Below, one piece after another: positions 52,069-60,442 of a stretch of DNA of 64,000 nucleotides (its first letter is position 1; each line of letters begins with the position of its first letter). Source of the DNA: Angelobacter sp036557225 (GTDB lineage Bacteria > Acidobacteriota > Terriglobia > Terriglobales > Acidobacteriaceae); assembly GCA_036557225.1 (NCBI GenBank), contig DATBHX010000021.1:10131-74130 (forward strand). The letters are read 5' to 3'. The notes under the pieces are model-generated. The model was not told where the DNA came from. It made no database searches and saw nothing but the letters and a program-made list of their open reading frames with translations. The translations under genes and the position numbers were made by a program.

Positions 52069-53706
52069 TTAGCCGGCCTCCTGGACTTTTGGCGCGCGTT
52101 GGTTCGCTCGTTGTGGCGACGCTTTTACGTCTTTCAAGATTTCCAGAGCAGCCAGTCGCCCGGGCGCGCCCATAATGCCGCCGCCGGGATGCGTCGCCGA
52201 TCCACACATATAAAGGTTCTTGATGGGCGTGCGGAACTGCGCGTATCCGGGAACGGGCCGCAGGAAGAAGAGCTGTTCGAGCGAAAGCTCGCCCTGGAAG
52301 ATGTTGCCCTCGCTCAGGCCGAACTCGCGCTCCAGGTCAAGCGGGGTTAGCACCTGCTTGTTGATGATGATGTCTTTCAAGTTCGGGGCATATTCTGAGA
52401 TGGTATTGATCACGTTGTTGCCAAAGGCTTCGCGCTGCTCGTCCCAGTTCAATCCCGGACGCAGCTTGTACGGCGCGTATTGCACAAAGCACGACATCAC
52501 GTGCTTTCCCGGTGGCGCGACCGAAGGGTCCGTGAGCGACGGAATCACCATATCAATGTACGGTCGACGGGAGAAGTTGCCGTACTTCGCGTCGTCATAG
52601 GCCCGCTCCATATATTCAACACTGGGCGAGATGGAGATCGCGCCGCGCAGGTGCGCGCCCGGGCCGGGCAGGCATTTGAAATCCGGCAAAGCGTCCAAAG
52701 CGATGTTCACCTTGCCCGAAGAGCCGCGAAACTTGTAGCGCCGCACGTCCTCCAGAAACTCGCCCGGAAGCTGGGCCTCTTCGATGAACTTGAGGAAGGT
52801 AAGCCGCGGATCAACGCTCGAAGAGATCACATCGGCATAAAACTCATCGCCGTTCTGGAGCGCCACGCCCTGCGCCCGGCCGTTTTTCACGATGATCTTT
52901 GCAATCGGCGACTGTGTGCGGATCTCTGCGCCCAGCTCGCGCGCCGCATCGGCGATCGCATTGGAGATTGCACCGGTACCGCCGCGAGCAAAGCCCCAGG
53001 AGCGAAACGCGCCGTCAATCTCTCCCATATAGTGATGCAACAGCACGTACGCCGTTCCCGGCGAGCGCACGCCAAGAAACGTGCCGATAATTCCCGAGGC
53101 AGACATCGTCGCCTTGAGCACATCGGTTTCAAACCATTGGTCCAGGAAATCAATGGCGCTCATGGTCATCAACTGCACCTGGTTGTACTTGTCCTCGCTG
53201 GCCAATCCCTGGAAGCGTTTGCCGAGGAAGAGCAGCTTCATCAGCTCGCGTGGATTGAGGGTTGAAGGATCAGGCGGCACCATGCTCAGGATCGGTTTCA
53301 CGAAGCGGCACATGGCCTGCATGGCTTTGCCGAACTCTTCGTACGCCTCGGCATCAAGCTTGGAATGGCGCGCAATCTCACGCCGGGTCTTGCCGTGGTC
53401 GTTCACGCGCCATAGATAGTCGCCGCTGGGCATCGGGGTGAAGGTGCCGTCGAGAGGAAGGACTTCGAGTCCGTGGCGAGGCAGGTCGAGATCGCGAATG
53501 ATCTCCGGCCGCAGAAGCGAGACCACGTACGAACAAACGGAAAACTTGAAGCCGGGAAAGACCTCTTCCGTGACGGCTGCGCCGCCGAGGACGTGCCGGC
53601 GCTCCAGCACCAGGACTTTTTTGCCGGCGCGCGCAAGGTATGCGGCATTGGTTAGGCCATTGTGCCCGCCGCCGATCACGATCACGTCATATTTGTTGGA
53701 AGCCAC
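52069..53706 (-). CDS. FAD-dependent oxidoreductase, phytoene-desaturase superfamily (paralogue)
   Basis: 545 residues from a GTG at 53706 with AGGAG upstream. Dinucleotide fold VIVIGGGHNGLTNAAYLARAGKKVLVLERRHVLGGAAVTEEVFPGF and C-terminal NLYMCGSATHPGGGIMGAPGRLAALEIL. Clearly homologous to the next gene along its whole length (shared segments around PSLTDPS and the GKHVMS motif). The tandem pair probably arose by duplication and may form a heteromer or act on successive intermediates. The C-terminal tail is basic. Confidence 0.85.
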   Translation of the reverse strand: MASNKYDVIVIGGGHNGLTNAAYLARAGKKVLVLERRHVLGGAAVTEEVFPGFKFSVCSYVVSLLRPEIIRDLDLPRHGLEVLPLDGTFTPMPSGDYLWRVNDHGKTRREIARHSKLDAEAYEEFGKAMQAMCRFVKPILSMVPPDPSTLNPRELMKLLFLGKRFQGLASEDKYNQVQLMTMSAIDFLDQWFETDVLKATMSASGIIGTFLGVRSPGTAYVLLHHYMGEIDGAFRSWGFARGGTGAISNAIADAARELGAEIRTQSPIAKIIVKNGRAQGVALQNGDEFYADVISSSVDPRLTFLKFIEEAQLPGEFLEDVRRYKFRGSSGKVNIALDALPDFKCLPGPGAHLRGAISISPSVEYMERAYDDAKYGNFSRRPYIDMVIPSLTDPSVAPPGKHVMSCFVQYAPYKLRPGLNWDEQREAFGNNVINTISEYAPNLKDIIINKQVLTPLDLEREFGLSEGNIFQGELSLEQLFFLRPVPGYAQFRTPIKNLYMCGSATHPGGGIMGAPGRLAALEILKDVKASPQRANQRAPKVQEAG

Positions 53707-53941
53707 TCGCTTTCAGCTCCTGGCTTCTGGCTCAATCAGGACAGAAGCGAAATGAATCAAGAATTAGTGTAATTCGCAAGGGAAACTGTGCGCGTAGAAC
53801 CCTCCGAACGGCTCAGAGGCCGCTGAACAGGACGCTCCATTGGATCAGGCGAAGCATGTGGATAAATGATTTTAACACCCCTTGCTGTCAAATGGCCGCA
53901 TCTCAGGCAGGAGGATGAATGCCATCAGCGGTGTGGTTCCG

Positions 53942-53947
53942 TATAAT
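53942..53947 (+). promoter_or_regulatory. TATAAT -10 element for the GcvT-like gene
   Basis: Perfect TATAAT 36 bp before the TTG start; no good -35 was found at 17 bp. The 277-bp divergent gap (53707-53983) also has to hold the promoter of the FAD operon. Confidence 0.4.
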
Positions 53948-53983
53948 CGGAAGGTCACTTAGCTTAACTTCTGAGGTCTTCAT

Positions 53984-55189
53984 TTGCCCGTTGGTACTGC
54001 ATTTCATGAGCGCACCTTCGCCCTGTGCCACAGCCTGAATTATCGCGAGTGGTCGGGCTACTACACGGTCAGCACCTATGAGGTGCATCACGAGCACGAG
54101 TACAACGCCATCCGCAACGCCGCCGCGTTGATCGATATTTCTCCGCTCTACAAATATCTGGTCTCAGGCAAGGACGCCACCAAGCTGGTAAACCGGGTGA
54201 TCACGCGCGACATTAACAAGGTGAAACCCGGCCAGGTCATCTATTGCTGCTGGTGCGACGAGCAAGGCAAAGTGATTGACGACGGCACTATCACCCGCCT
54301 GGAAGAAAACAAGTATCGTTGGACCGCCGCCGACCCCAGCCTGCGCTGGTTTCGCCAGAACGGCCTCAACATGGATGTCCAGATTGAAGACATCTCAGAG
54401 CAGGTCGCCGCGCTGGCGCTGCAGGGTCCGACTTCCGGGAAGCTGCTCAAATCCGTGGCTGAAGGCGACATCGCCAACCTGAAATATTTTCGTGTCACCA
54501 GCGGCAAAATCGCCGGCATTCCCGTGGACATTTCGCGCACCGGTTATACCGGCGACCTTGGCTACGAAATCTGGGTTCCACTTCGCGATAAGAATGACGC
54601 CGTAAAAGTCTGGGACACGCTGATGGAGCGCGGACGCCAATTCGATATTCATGCCGCGGGAATGCTGGCGCTTGACGTGGCGCGAATCGAAGCCGGGCTG
54701 CTGCTGATTGAGGTGGATTACATCAGCAGCAAAAAGGCGCTGATTTCAGATCAGAAGTATTCGCCCTATGAGCTCGGTTTCGGCAAAATGGTGCACTTGG
54801 ACAAAGAGAATTTTGTCGGCAAAGCGGCGCTGGCGCAGCAGCATAAAAATGGCGTTCCCCGCCAGCTTGTGGGCCTGGAGATGGATTGGGTAGAGGTCGA
54901 AGAGCTCTATGAGAAATTTGGCTTGACCCCGGCGGCGCCCGCCCAGGCTTCACGCGTCCATGTACCGGTCTATCTCGCAGGTAAACAGGTTGGGAAAGCG
55001 ACATCTACCACCTGGTCGCCATTGCTGAAAAAAATGATCGCACTGGCCAGCGTGGATACTGCCCGTTCGCGGCCTGGAACCAGGCTGCAGATGGAAATCA
55101 CGATTGAAGCCGTCCGGCAGAAAGTGACGGCCACGGTCGCGAAGCTGCCGTTTTTCAATCCGGAACGCAAGACCAAAACTCCGGTGTAA
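53984..55189 (+). CDS. GcvT-like aminomethyltransferase / folate-dependent demethylase
   Basis: 401 residues from a TTG at 53984 (GAGG 7 bases upstream). GCV_T domain: YEVHHEHEYNAIRNAAALIDISPLYKYLVSGKDATKLVNRVITRDI, IDDGTITRLEENKYRWTA, LQGPTSG, ISRTGYTGDLGYEIWVP and ALDVARIEAGLLL, then the C-terminal beta-barrel domain (GKATSTTWSPLLKK). Family members move a one-carbon unit from a methylamine or methylthio compound to tetrahydrofolate. No gcvH or gcvP is adjacent, so a stand-alone glycine-cleavage T protein is less likely. A partner of the Rieske and FAD genes, as in dimethylglycine/sarcosine or DmdA-type demethylation, fits better (inference). Confidence 0.85.
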   Translation: MPVGTAFHERTFALCHSLNYREWSGYYTVSTYEVHHEHEYNAIRNAAALIDISPLYKYLVSGKDATKLVNRVITRDINKVKPGQVIYCCWCDEQGKVIDDGTITRLEENKYRWTAADPSLRWFRQNGLNMDVQIEDISEQVAALALQGPTSGKLLKSVAEGDIANLKYFRVTSGKIAGIPVDISRTGYTGDLGYEIWVPLRDKNDAVKVWDTLMERGRQFDIHAAGMLALDVARIEAGLLLIEVDYISSKKALISDQKYSPYELGFGKMVHLDKENFVGKAALAQQHKNGVPRQLVGLEMDWVEVEELYEKFGLTPAAPAQASRVHVPVYLAGKQVGKATSTTWSPLLKKMIALASVDTARSRPGTRLQMEITIEAVRQKVTATVAKLPFFNPERKTKTPV

Positions 55190-55200
55190 ACAACCCAGTC

Positions 55201-56385
55201 TTACTGTTGCTGCGCTCCCAACTGCTTGAGTTTTTGCTGCGCGCTATCGCGAATGCCATTCCGGCGGTCTTCAGGATCGGTTGTATCATTGGGCAGCAAC
55301 TCAAGCGCCTTGCGCGCATTTTGCGCCGCCAGCTCTTTCTGTCCATCCGCCAAATAAGCGTCAGAAAGGCTGTCATAAACATTCGGCGAGTTGGGAAAAG
55401 CTTCAACGTTGAGCTTGAAGATCTCTATTCCACCTTTGATGTCGCCCGCCTGCATGTGCTCATAGCCCATCACATTTACGATCGCTTCAGAAAACAAGAC
55501 TGCTTTGGGACCAAGCTTACGCAACGCGGCCAGCTTCTGTGAGACCCGGCTGGCGCCTCCCGGCTGATCAATCTGATTCAGTACTTCGACTGACGCAGGA
55601 ACAGGCCATGCCGTTGTTGCCGAAGGAGCCTTGCCCGGAGTTTTGATCAAGGTGGTCACATACCAGTCCATGATCTTGTCGCGCAGCTCAGGGTGCTCAC
55701 GAAACATGTCTGCTCCGTGGCCGCCGGTGGCGTAATGCACGATTTGCTTGCCGGGGTTGGAAGAGATGCTGAAGATCCACTGAATGGAGTCTATCGTCGG
55801 CTTAAATTCATCATCGTCGGCGTAGCCGGCGAACAGAGGCAGATCCCCAGCCTGGCGTATAAACTGGCGGCCCGTGAAATCTGTACTGCCGGAAAGAAGC
55901 ACAATGGATTTGATCTCTTTCGGATGGCGGCGGGCGGTTTGCACAGAGTTGTTCACACCGCAGCTCGCGCCGCCGACTCCCATCACATCGCGCTTGATGC
56001 CCGGCTGCGATTGAAGATACTGAAAGGCAATATCAATATCGCTCGGCCATTTCTGGCCTTCAGTCTGGGCTTCTTGCGGGGTGAGCTTATCGATCGGAGT
56101 GCCGCCGCTCTCGCCGAAGCCGCGCAGGTCCAACGTAAGGACGTTGATTCCGGCTGTGGCCATCTGCGTAGCTAGCTCGTCCCAGACCTTGCGCTGCCGG
56201 TTGCATTGATGGAGCAGCAAAACGCCCGGGCCGGATTTGGCAGCGGGAAAATATGTTGCTTTGAGATGAATGCCGTCTGCAGCAGTTAAATCAACAACGC
56301 GGCTTGATGACGTCGGTTGTGCCGAACAGGTCAAAGCCAGCAGAAGAAAACCAAATACAAGAGACGAGCAAACTGGTCGGCTCAT
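55201..56385 (-). CDS. Secreted alpha/beta hydrolase with helical-repeat C-terminus
   Basis: 394 residues from the ATG at 56385, preferred over a TTG six codons upstream because GAGGG precedes it. Signal peptide ending LTCSAQ. Hydrolase core at about 30-260: GPGVLLLHQCNRQRKVWDELA, nucleophile elbow GVGGASCGVNNSV, Asp in YADDDEF, His in GGHGADMF. This resembles dienelactone-hydrolase-like esterases. The last 110 residues hold tetratricopeptide-like helices (NVYDSLSDAYLADGQKELAAQNARKALELLPND). It is convergent with the GcvT-like gene (11-bp gap). Confidence 0.78.
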   Translation of the reverse strand: MSRPVCSSLVFGFLLLALTCSAQPTSSSRVVDLTAADGIHLKATYFPAAKSGPGVLLLHQCNRQRKVWDELATQMATAGINVLTLDLRGFGESGGTPIDKLTPQEAQTEGQKWPSDIDIAFQYLQSQPGIKRDVMGVGGASCGVNNSVQTARRHPKEIKSIVLLSGSTDFTGRQFIRQAGDLPLFAGYADDDEFKPTIDSIQWIFSISSNPGKQIVHYATGGHGADMFREHPELRDKIMDWYVTTLIKTPGKAPSATTAWPVPASVEVLNQIDQPGGASRVSQKLAALRKLGPKAVLFSEAIVNVMGYEHMQAGDIKGGIEIFKLNVEAFPNSPNVYDSLSDAYLADGQKELAAQNARKALELLPNDTTDPEDRRNGIRDSAQQKLKQLGAQQQ

Positions 56386-56446
56386 GGTGACCCTCGCACC
56401 CAATAGTCTCTATAAGACCCAACCTGAGGTCAATATCTACTGACAG

Positions 56447-56776
56447 CTACCACTTCTTAAAAATAAAGAATGCCGCCACCACAATAAAGAAGAAGCCAAC
56501 CGCGTGGTTCCACTTGATGTCCTGCTTTAGATAAAGAATGGAGAAAACCGCAAAAACAATCAGTGTGATGATCTCCTGAATGGTTTTGAGCTGCGCTGCA
56601 TTGAAGGTATGGCTGCCAATACGGTTAGCGGGCACTTGAAAGCAGTACTCAAAAAACGCGATGCCCCAACTCACCAGTGTCACCTTCCACAGCGGGACTT
56701 CCTGGTACTTGAGATGGCCGTACCAGGCAATGGTCATAAAGATGTTGGAGAGGGTCAACAGAACAATGGTCAGCAT
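56447..56776 (-). CDS. DUF486 family small membrane protein
   Basis: 109 residues with four hydrophobic helices: LTIVLLTLSNIFMTIAWYGHLK, KVTLVSWGIAFFEYCFQVPANRIG, LKTIQEIITLIVFAVFSILYL and AVGFFFIVVAAFFIFKKW. The pattern WYGHLK ... SWGIAFFEYCFQVPANRIG is the DUF486 signature. Distantly related to the small drug/metabolite transporters; function unknown. AGGA lies upstream of the ATG. Confidence 0.9.
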   Translation of the reverse strand: MLTIVLLTLSNIFMTIAWYGHLKYQEVPLWKVTLVSWGIAFFEYCFQVPANRIGSHTFNAAQLKTIQEIITLIVFAVFSILYLKQDIKWNHAVGFFFIVVAAFFIFKKW

Positions 56777-56814
56777 TTTTGTCCTTTTTTAAATTTGAGG
56801 GATGAGCTTCCACG

Positions 56815-56979
56815 TCATCCAATTCCGAGATCGGCCGACGATTCCAGCGGCGTTCCGCAGACACGGCAGATCACCGCGGAGCAATCGCCACAGATCAGCG
56901 GATCGATGACCTCGCGAGCGCAGTTGGGGCAGTATAGCGCTTCGGGCGATGGTTGGCCGGGATTCGCGGGCTCTGCCAT
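56815..56979 (-). CDS. Small zinc-ribbon protein
   Basis: 54 residues from the ATG at 56979; a TTG at 57012 would add 11. Two CxxC pairs, in LYCPNCAREV and VICRVCGTPL, plus CGDC between them, form a zinc-ribbon or rubredoxin-like knuckle. No other domain. Divergent from the methyltransferase gene. Function unknown. Confidence 0.6.
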   Translation of the reverse strand: MAEPANPGQPSPEALYCPNCAREVIDPLICGDCSAVICRVCGTPLESSADLGIG

Positions 56980-57026
56980 GGTAGCGTCCAATGGAGAAGT
57001 CAAACTCCTCAATGTAACATAGATGC

Positions 57027-57731
57027 ATGGAACCCAAAGTCGACACGCTCCCCTCCCAGGCTGATCAAAAACTGCAACAGGAATTTAACCAGTGGGCCGC
57101 CGCCGGTCGCGGCGACGAGATGGAAGACCACCACTCTGATATCACTGACCAGACCCTTGTCCTGATGGACCTTCACGCTGCCGACCGCGTTCTTGACCTG
57201 GGCTGCGGGACCGGATGGGCTTCGCGCCGGATGGCCAAGGTCGCGGGCGAAGTCGTGGGCCTGGACGTGGCCGACGAAATGCTGCGCCGTGCCGAGCGGT
57301 TTTCTTCCGCCTTCCGCAATATTCGCTATCTCTGGGGATCAGCGGAGAGTATTCCGACAGCAGATCATTACTTCAACAAAGTTCTCTCCGTGGAGTCGTT
57401 TTATTACTATGCCGACCAGGGCAAGGCGCTCGACGAGCTGCGCCGCGTGCTGGCCCCCGGGGGAAATCTGTTTATCCTCATCAACCTCTATAAAGACAAT
57501 CATTACTCTCTCCGCTGGGTTACCGAGCTGAAGGTCCAGGTGCAAGCGCTTTCAGAGAAGGAATATCTCGCCTTGCTGGAAAAGCATGGCTTCAGCAACG
57601 TGCAAGCGCGGCGCATTCCCGATCGCAGCCCGACTCCGGAGACGTATTCCGGAAAATGGTTCAAGAATGCCGAGGAATTGCGCGACTTTAAAAGAATCGG
57701 GGCTTTGTTGCTGATCGCGGAAAGAAAATGA
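57027..57731 (+). CDS. SAM-dependent methyltransferase (UbiE-like class I)
   Basis: 234 residues. Rossmann motif I RVLDLGCGTGWASRRMAK, acidic residue ending strand 2 in VVGLDVADEML, motif for strand 4 FNKVLSVESFYYYADQGKALDELRRVLAPGGNLFILI. Small-molecule methyltransferase; substrate unknown. It starts 47 bp from the divergent zinc-ribbon gene and ends 86 bp before the tRNA gene. Confidence 0.82.
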   Translation: MEPKVDTLPSQADQKLQQEFNQWAAAGRGDEMEDHHSDITDQTLVLMDLHAADRVLDLGCGTGWASRRMAKVAGEVVGLDVADEMLRRAERFSSAFRNIRYLWGSAESIPTADHYFNKVLSVESFYYYADQGKALDELRRVLAPGGNLFILINLYKDNHYSLRWVTELKVQVQALSEKEYLALLEKHGFSNVQARRIPDRSPTPETYSGKWFKNAEELRDFKRIGALLLIAERK

Positions 57732-57817
57732 TCCCTGATTTGTACGCCGGATCGGCGGGCGGTATCTCGCTTTGTGCCGCTCGCCAGAAATGATAATCTT
57801 ATGACTGTCTCACCTGC

Positions 57818-57894
57818 GCGCCCGTAGCTCAGCTGGATAGAGCGAATGCCTCCGGAGCATTAGGTCGGGAGTTCGAATCTCTCCGGGCGCGCCA
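57818..57894 (+). tRNA. tRNA-Arg (anticodon CCG)
   Basis: 77 nt with encoded CCA. Acceptor stem GCGCCCG/CGGGCGC, D stem GCTC/GAGC, anticodon stem AATGC/GCATT with loop CTCCGGA, T stem GGGAG/CTCTC with TTCGAAT loop. The anticodon CCG reads the codon CGG. Discriminator base G. Confidence 0.97.
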
Positions 57895-57970
57895 TCAAAT
57901 CAATCAGTTACCCCGTTAAAGTTTAGTTACGCTTTGGTTACTGTGCCGCAAAATGTGCCTCCCACAAAAC

Positions 57971-58313
57971 ATGGGTGCCATAGAGCTATTGTGTGACCGA
58001 TTCCATGCTGTGGCAAAGCAGCTACGAAAACGCCATGACAACCGATCCACGCTTGGTGTGAATGATGAATGCGATGTTCAGGATTTTCATGCGCTGCTTC
58101 GCATTTTTTTTTAAGGATGTGCGGCCGGAAGAATGGACTCCCAGCTACGCGGGAAAATCATCCCGCATGGATTTCATCGTCCCATCGGAGCAGATAGTTA
58201 TTGAGGTAAAGAAGACCCGCGCAGGGCTCGGCGCTAAGCAACTAGGAGACGAGTTGATTATTGATATTGCTCGCTATAAATCGCATCAGTCGTGCAAGAT
58301 GATCGTGAATGGC
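57971..58313 (+). pseudogene. Frameshifted PD-(D/E)XK nuclease-like remnant
   Basis: Two frames join at a run of nine T (58104-58112). Frame one, from an ATG at 57971, reads MGAIELLCDRFHAVAKQLRK ... DVQDFHALLRIFF and hits TAA. Frame two continues FFKDVRPEEWTPSYAG, RMDFIVPSEQIVIEVKKTRAG, LIIDIARYKSHQSCKMI, then is cut off. From memory, intact relatives have an uninterrupted DVQDLLHALLRIFFDDIRPEEW stretch and continue past this point with a VCFVYDP-like strand. The Asp and Glu-x-Lys of a PD-(D/E)XK active site are visible (MDF ... EVKK). It is 5' truncated, frameshifted and 3' truncated, 77 bp after tRNA-Arg. Confidence 0.65.
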
Positions 58314-58335
58314 ATTACGGGGAAGGTTTAGGCGA

Positions 58336-58701
58336 ATGACGGATCAACGGCTGGAAGTTTTCATCAGCAACCTCTTGCGAGCGGGGGTTCTCACCGCAGC
58401 GGTAGTGGTCATGGCCGGTCGCGGGTTCTACCTTGCACAACATCACAGTCAGTCCGTGAGTTACCGGACATTTCACGCACCAGGTGAAGACTTGCGGACT
58501 GTGCCGGGGATCTTGCGGTCGGCGATTCACATTCACAGCGAGGGTCTCATTCAACTGGGCCTGCTGCTGCTGATTGCCACACCCATTGCGCGGGTGATTC
58601 TGGCGGCTGTGGGCTTTTATCTGGAAAGAGATCGGTTGTACGTGATCGTCAGCCTGACCGTGCTAGCGATTTTGGCGTACAGCATTATGCATGCGACGTA
58701 A
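58336..58701 (+). CDS. DUF1634 family membrane protein
   Basis: 121 residues from the ATG at 58336. Three membrane helices (LLRAGVLTAAVVVMAGRGFYL; IQLGLLLLIATPIARVILAAVGFYL; YVIVSLTVLAILAYSIMHA) and the DUF1634 pattern around IHIHSEGLIQLGLLLLIATPIARV. DUF1634 genes usually follow a TauE/SafE-type exporter gene; here the upstream sequence is a nuclease remnant instead, so it looks orphaned. Function unknown. Confidence 0.8.
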   Translation: MTDQRLEVFISNLLRAGVLTAAVVVMAGRGFYLAQHHSQSVSYRTFHAPGEDLRTVPGILRSAIHIHSEGLIQLGLLLLIATPIARVILAAVGFYLERDRLYVIVSLTVLAILAYSIMHAT

Positions 58702-59260
58702 CCGTCATTTTCGTCCCGCCACAGTTTGCCGACGGATTTGCGGCCCTAAAGATGCGAATAATACTTCTGCACTGCCAAGGGTTGCGGCGGGGTTTATGTA
58801 GATCAGGATCAATGAAGAATGCCAGTTTCCCCTCCCCAGCAAAAATGCCCGCCAAGTGTCGAAAAGGAATTCTGTCTCAGCACTGGGCTACCCCTTGGCG
58901 CTGTAGACGATTTTGTAGCTGCCAAAGCCTCAAAGAACCACGAAGCTCAACAGTGTTCAACGAGCGGTGGGGGTGCTGCCGGGATGGATCGTGGGAACTG
59001 GAGGTGCGAAGAGATACGCTTTGCCTTTGACGGCGAACCAAGCCGACGATGCCCGGACGAATGTTTACGGCTATTTGCTCGGGACGGTCCAGCAAGACGG
59101 CATGATCAATTTCTCTTTTTAAGGAGATAAACAGAAATGATATGCCCGCGAGCGTCCTTAACCGGTATTCGCAAGACGTCATTGATGATTGCTTCGATAA
59201 AAACAGCCAATCGCCCAAATAGCTATGCTCTAAGCCGGGCCGCCCACTCCGTACCAGTCA
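58702..59260. other. Gene-poor stretch with a decayed coding remnant
   Basis: 559 bp between DUF1634 and the MgtC gene. Apart from the remnant at about 58949-59122 no gene is supported. A good ribosome site (AAGGAG at 59120-59125) precedes ATGs at 59137 and 59141, but the frames they open are short and unconvincing. Confidence 0.45.
58949..59122 (+). pseudogene. C-terminal fragment resembling a secreted phosphoesterase
   Basis: An uninterrupted frame ends at TAA 59120-59122 and reads LPGWIVGTGGAKRYALP, then ARTNVYGYLLGTVQQDGMINFSF. The WIVGTGGAxRYxLP and VYGYLLGTV phrases look like the tail of calcineurin-type secreted phosphoesterases. No start codon, signal peptide or metal motifs remain. 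The 5' boundary is not certain. Confidence 0.4.
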
Positions 59261-60442
59261 TCAAGCAGCGCCTTCAGCGTGCTGCGTTCGCTGCTTGAAT
59301 CGTGCGAATTGAAACGCTTGAACAAGGGCGCTGGCCGCCGAAGCGAGCACGGCTCCTAGCCCGCCAAGCGTAGCTGTCAATGTCCCGCGATGCACCATGT
59401 TGGCCGCCGCCGCAGTTGAGCTGGCGCTGCTAACCAAACCACCGACTCCGCTGACGAGCAAAAATCCGGACTGCCCCAGATACCGCTGCGCTAGCGTACC
59501 AGCGATGCCAATCAGGAGAAAGATTGCGCCAAAACTGAATACATACCGCAAAGACACAGGCGAGCCTAGCTCGAGTTGTTCGCTGTACACCGTCTTCGCG
59601 TTACGACCGTGTCGAAAAACAAGAAGTAGGGCCGCAACGATCATGACTCCGAGAGGGATAACTGCCGTACGGAATGACTGCGGAGCAAACACGACAAGCA
59701 ATACAAGGTTACGAACACACATCGCAAGGACGGCGAGGACGACGACTGGCAGAGCCATGCTCTCTAGCTCAGGCTGAGCGCTCAATCGCTTGGTTAACTC
59801 GGCGACGGTCGCGGTGCTGTTAACAAGCCCGCCCAGGACAGCTCCGAAATAGAGTCCGCGCGAGCTATAAACTCGAAGCAGTACGTAGTTAACAAACCCG
59901 ATCAGCGCGACGATGACGATCGTGATCCATGCTTCGCGCGGGTTCAGTAAATGCCATTGATCAACATATTCGTTGGGTAGAATCGGGTAAATTACAAATC
60001 CCAGCAGCCCGAGCAGGACGGCGCTGCGAATCTCCTCTGGTTTCAATCCTCCAGCGAACCGATGCAATTCCATCTTCCACGCGAGCAGCATAGTCATGAC
60101 GATAGCGCAGGCAACTGGCGTGAAAAGATGACCCTGGCCGACAAGGACTCCCAGCGTTACCGTCACCAACAAGGCGGTAGAGGTCGTTATCTCTAACGAG
60201 CCATCCTTCACTAGGCTCCGCCAATTCACGAATATGACCAGCACGATACCCGCCAAGAAGGCACCCAGGGCAAACTGAAGACCGAGCAAGCCACCCAGCA
60301 TCCCCAGCATGCCGGCCAGCGAAAAGGTACGGACTCCAATGTCTTTGTTGGCCCACTCTCGCTCCAGGCCAACGAGCATGCCCGAGCCGATTGCCGCAGC
60401 AATTTTCAGCGCGATCTCATCGAAGGGAAATCGGTTGATCAT
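59261..60442 (-). CDS. MgtC/SapB-type membrane protein with DUF4010 domain
   Basis: 393 residues, almost entirely hydrophobic. The N-terminal MgtC segment is at about 1-130 (IAAAIGSGMLVGLEREWANKDIGVRTFSLAGMLGMLGGLLG) and the DUF4010 domain at about 170-390 (GLYFGAVLGGLVNSTATVAELTKR; SGVGGLVSSASSTAAAANMVHRG). About eleven helices are present. Function of this two-domain class is unknown; MgtC proteins are linked to Mg limitation and ATP-synthase control. No magnesium-sensing leader was recognised. Confidence 0.85.
   Translation of the reverse strand: MINRFPFDEIALKIAAAIGSGMLVGLEREWANKDIGVRTFSLAGMLGMLGGLLGLQFALGAFLAGIVLVIFVNWRSLVKDGSLEITTSTALLVTVTLGVLVGQGHLFTPVACAIVMTMLLAWKMELHRFAGGLKPEEIRSAVLLGLLGFVIYPILPNEYVDQWHLLNPREAWITIVIVALIGFVNYVLLRVYSSRGLYFGAVLGGLVNSTATVAELTKRLSAQPELESMALPVVVLAVLAMCVRNLVLLVVFAPQSFRTAVIPLGVMIVAALLLVFRHGRNAKTVYSEQLELGSPVSLRYVFSFGAIFLLIGIAGTLAQRYLGQSGFLLVSGVGGLVSSASSTAAAANMVHRGTLTATLGGLGAVLASAASALVQAFQFARFKQRTQHAEGAA

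Noticed and set aside
59137..59292. 51-codon frame with AAGGAG upstream
   Set aside because: It overlaps the end of the MgtC gene antisense and its product looks random despite the ribosome-site-like sequence.
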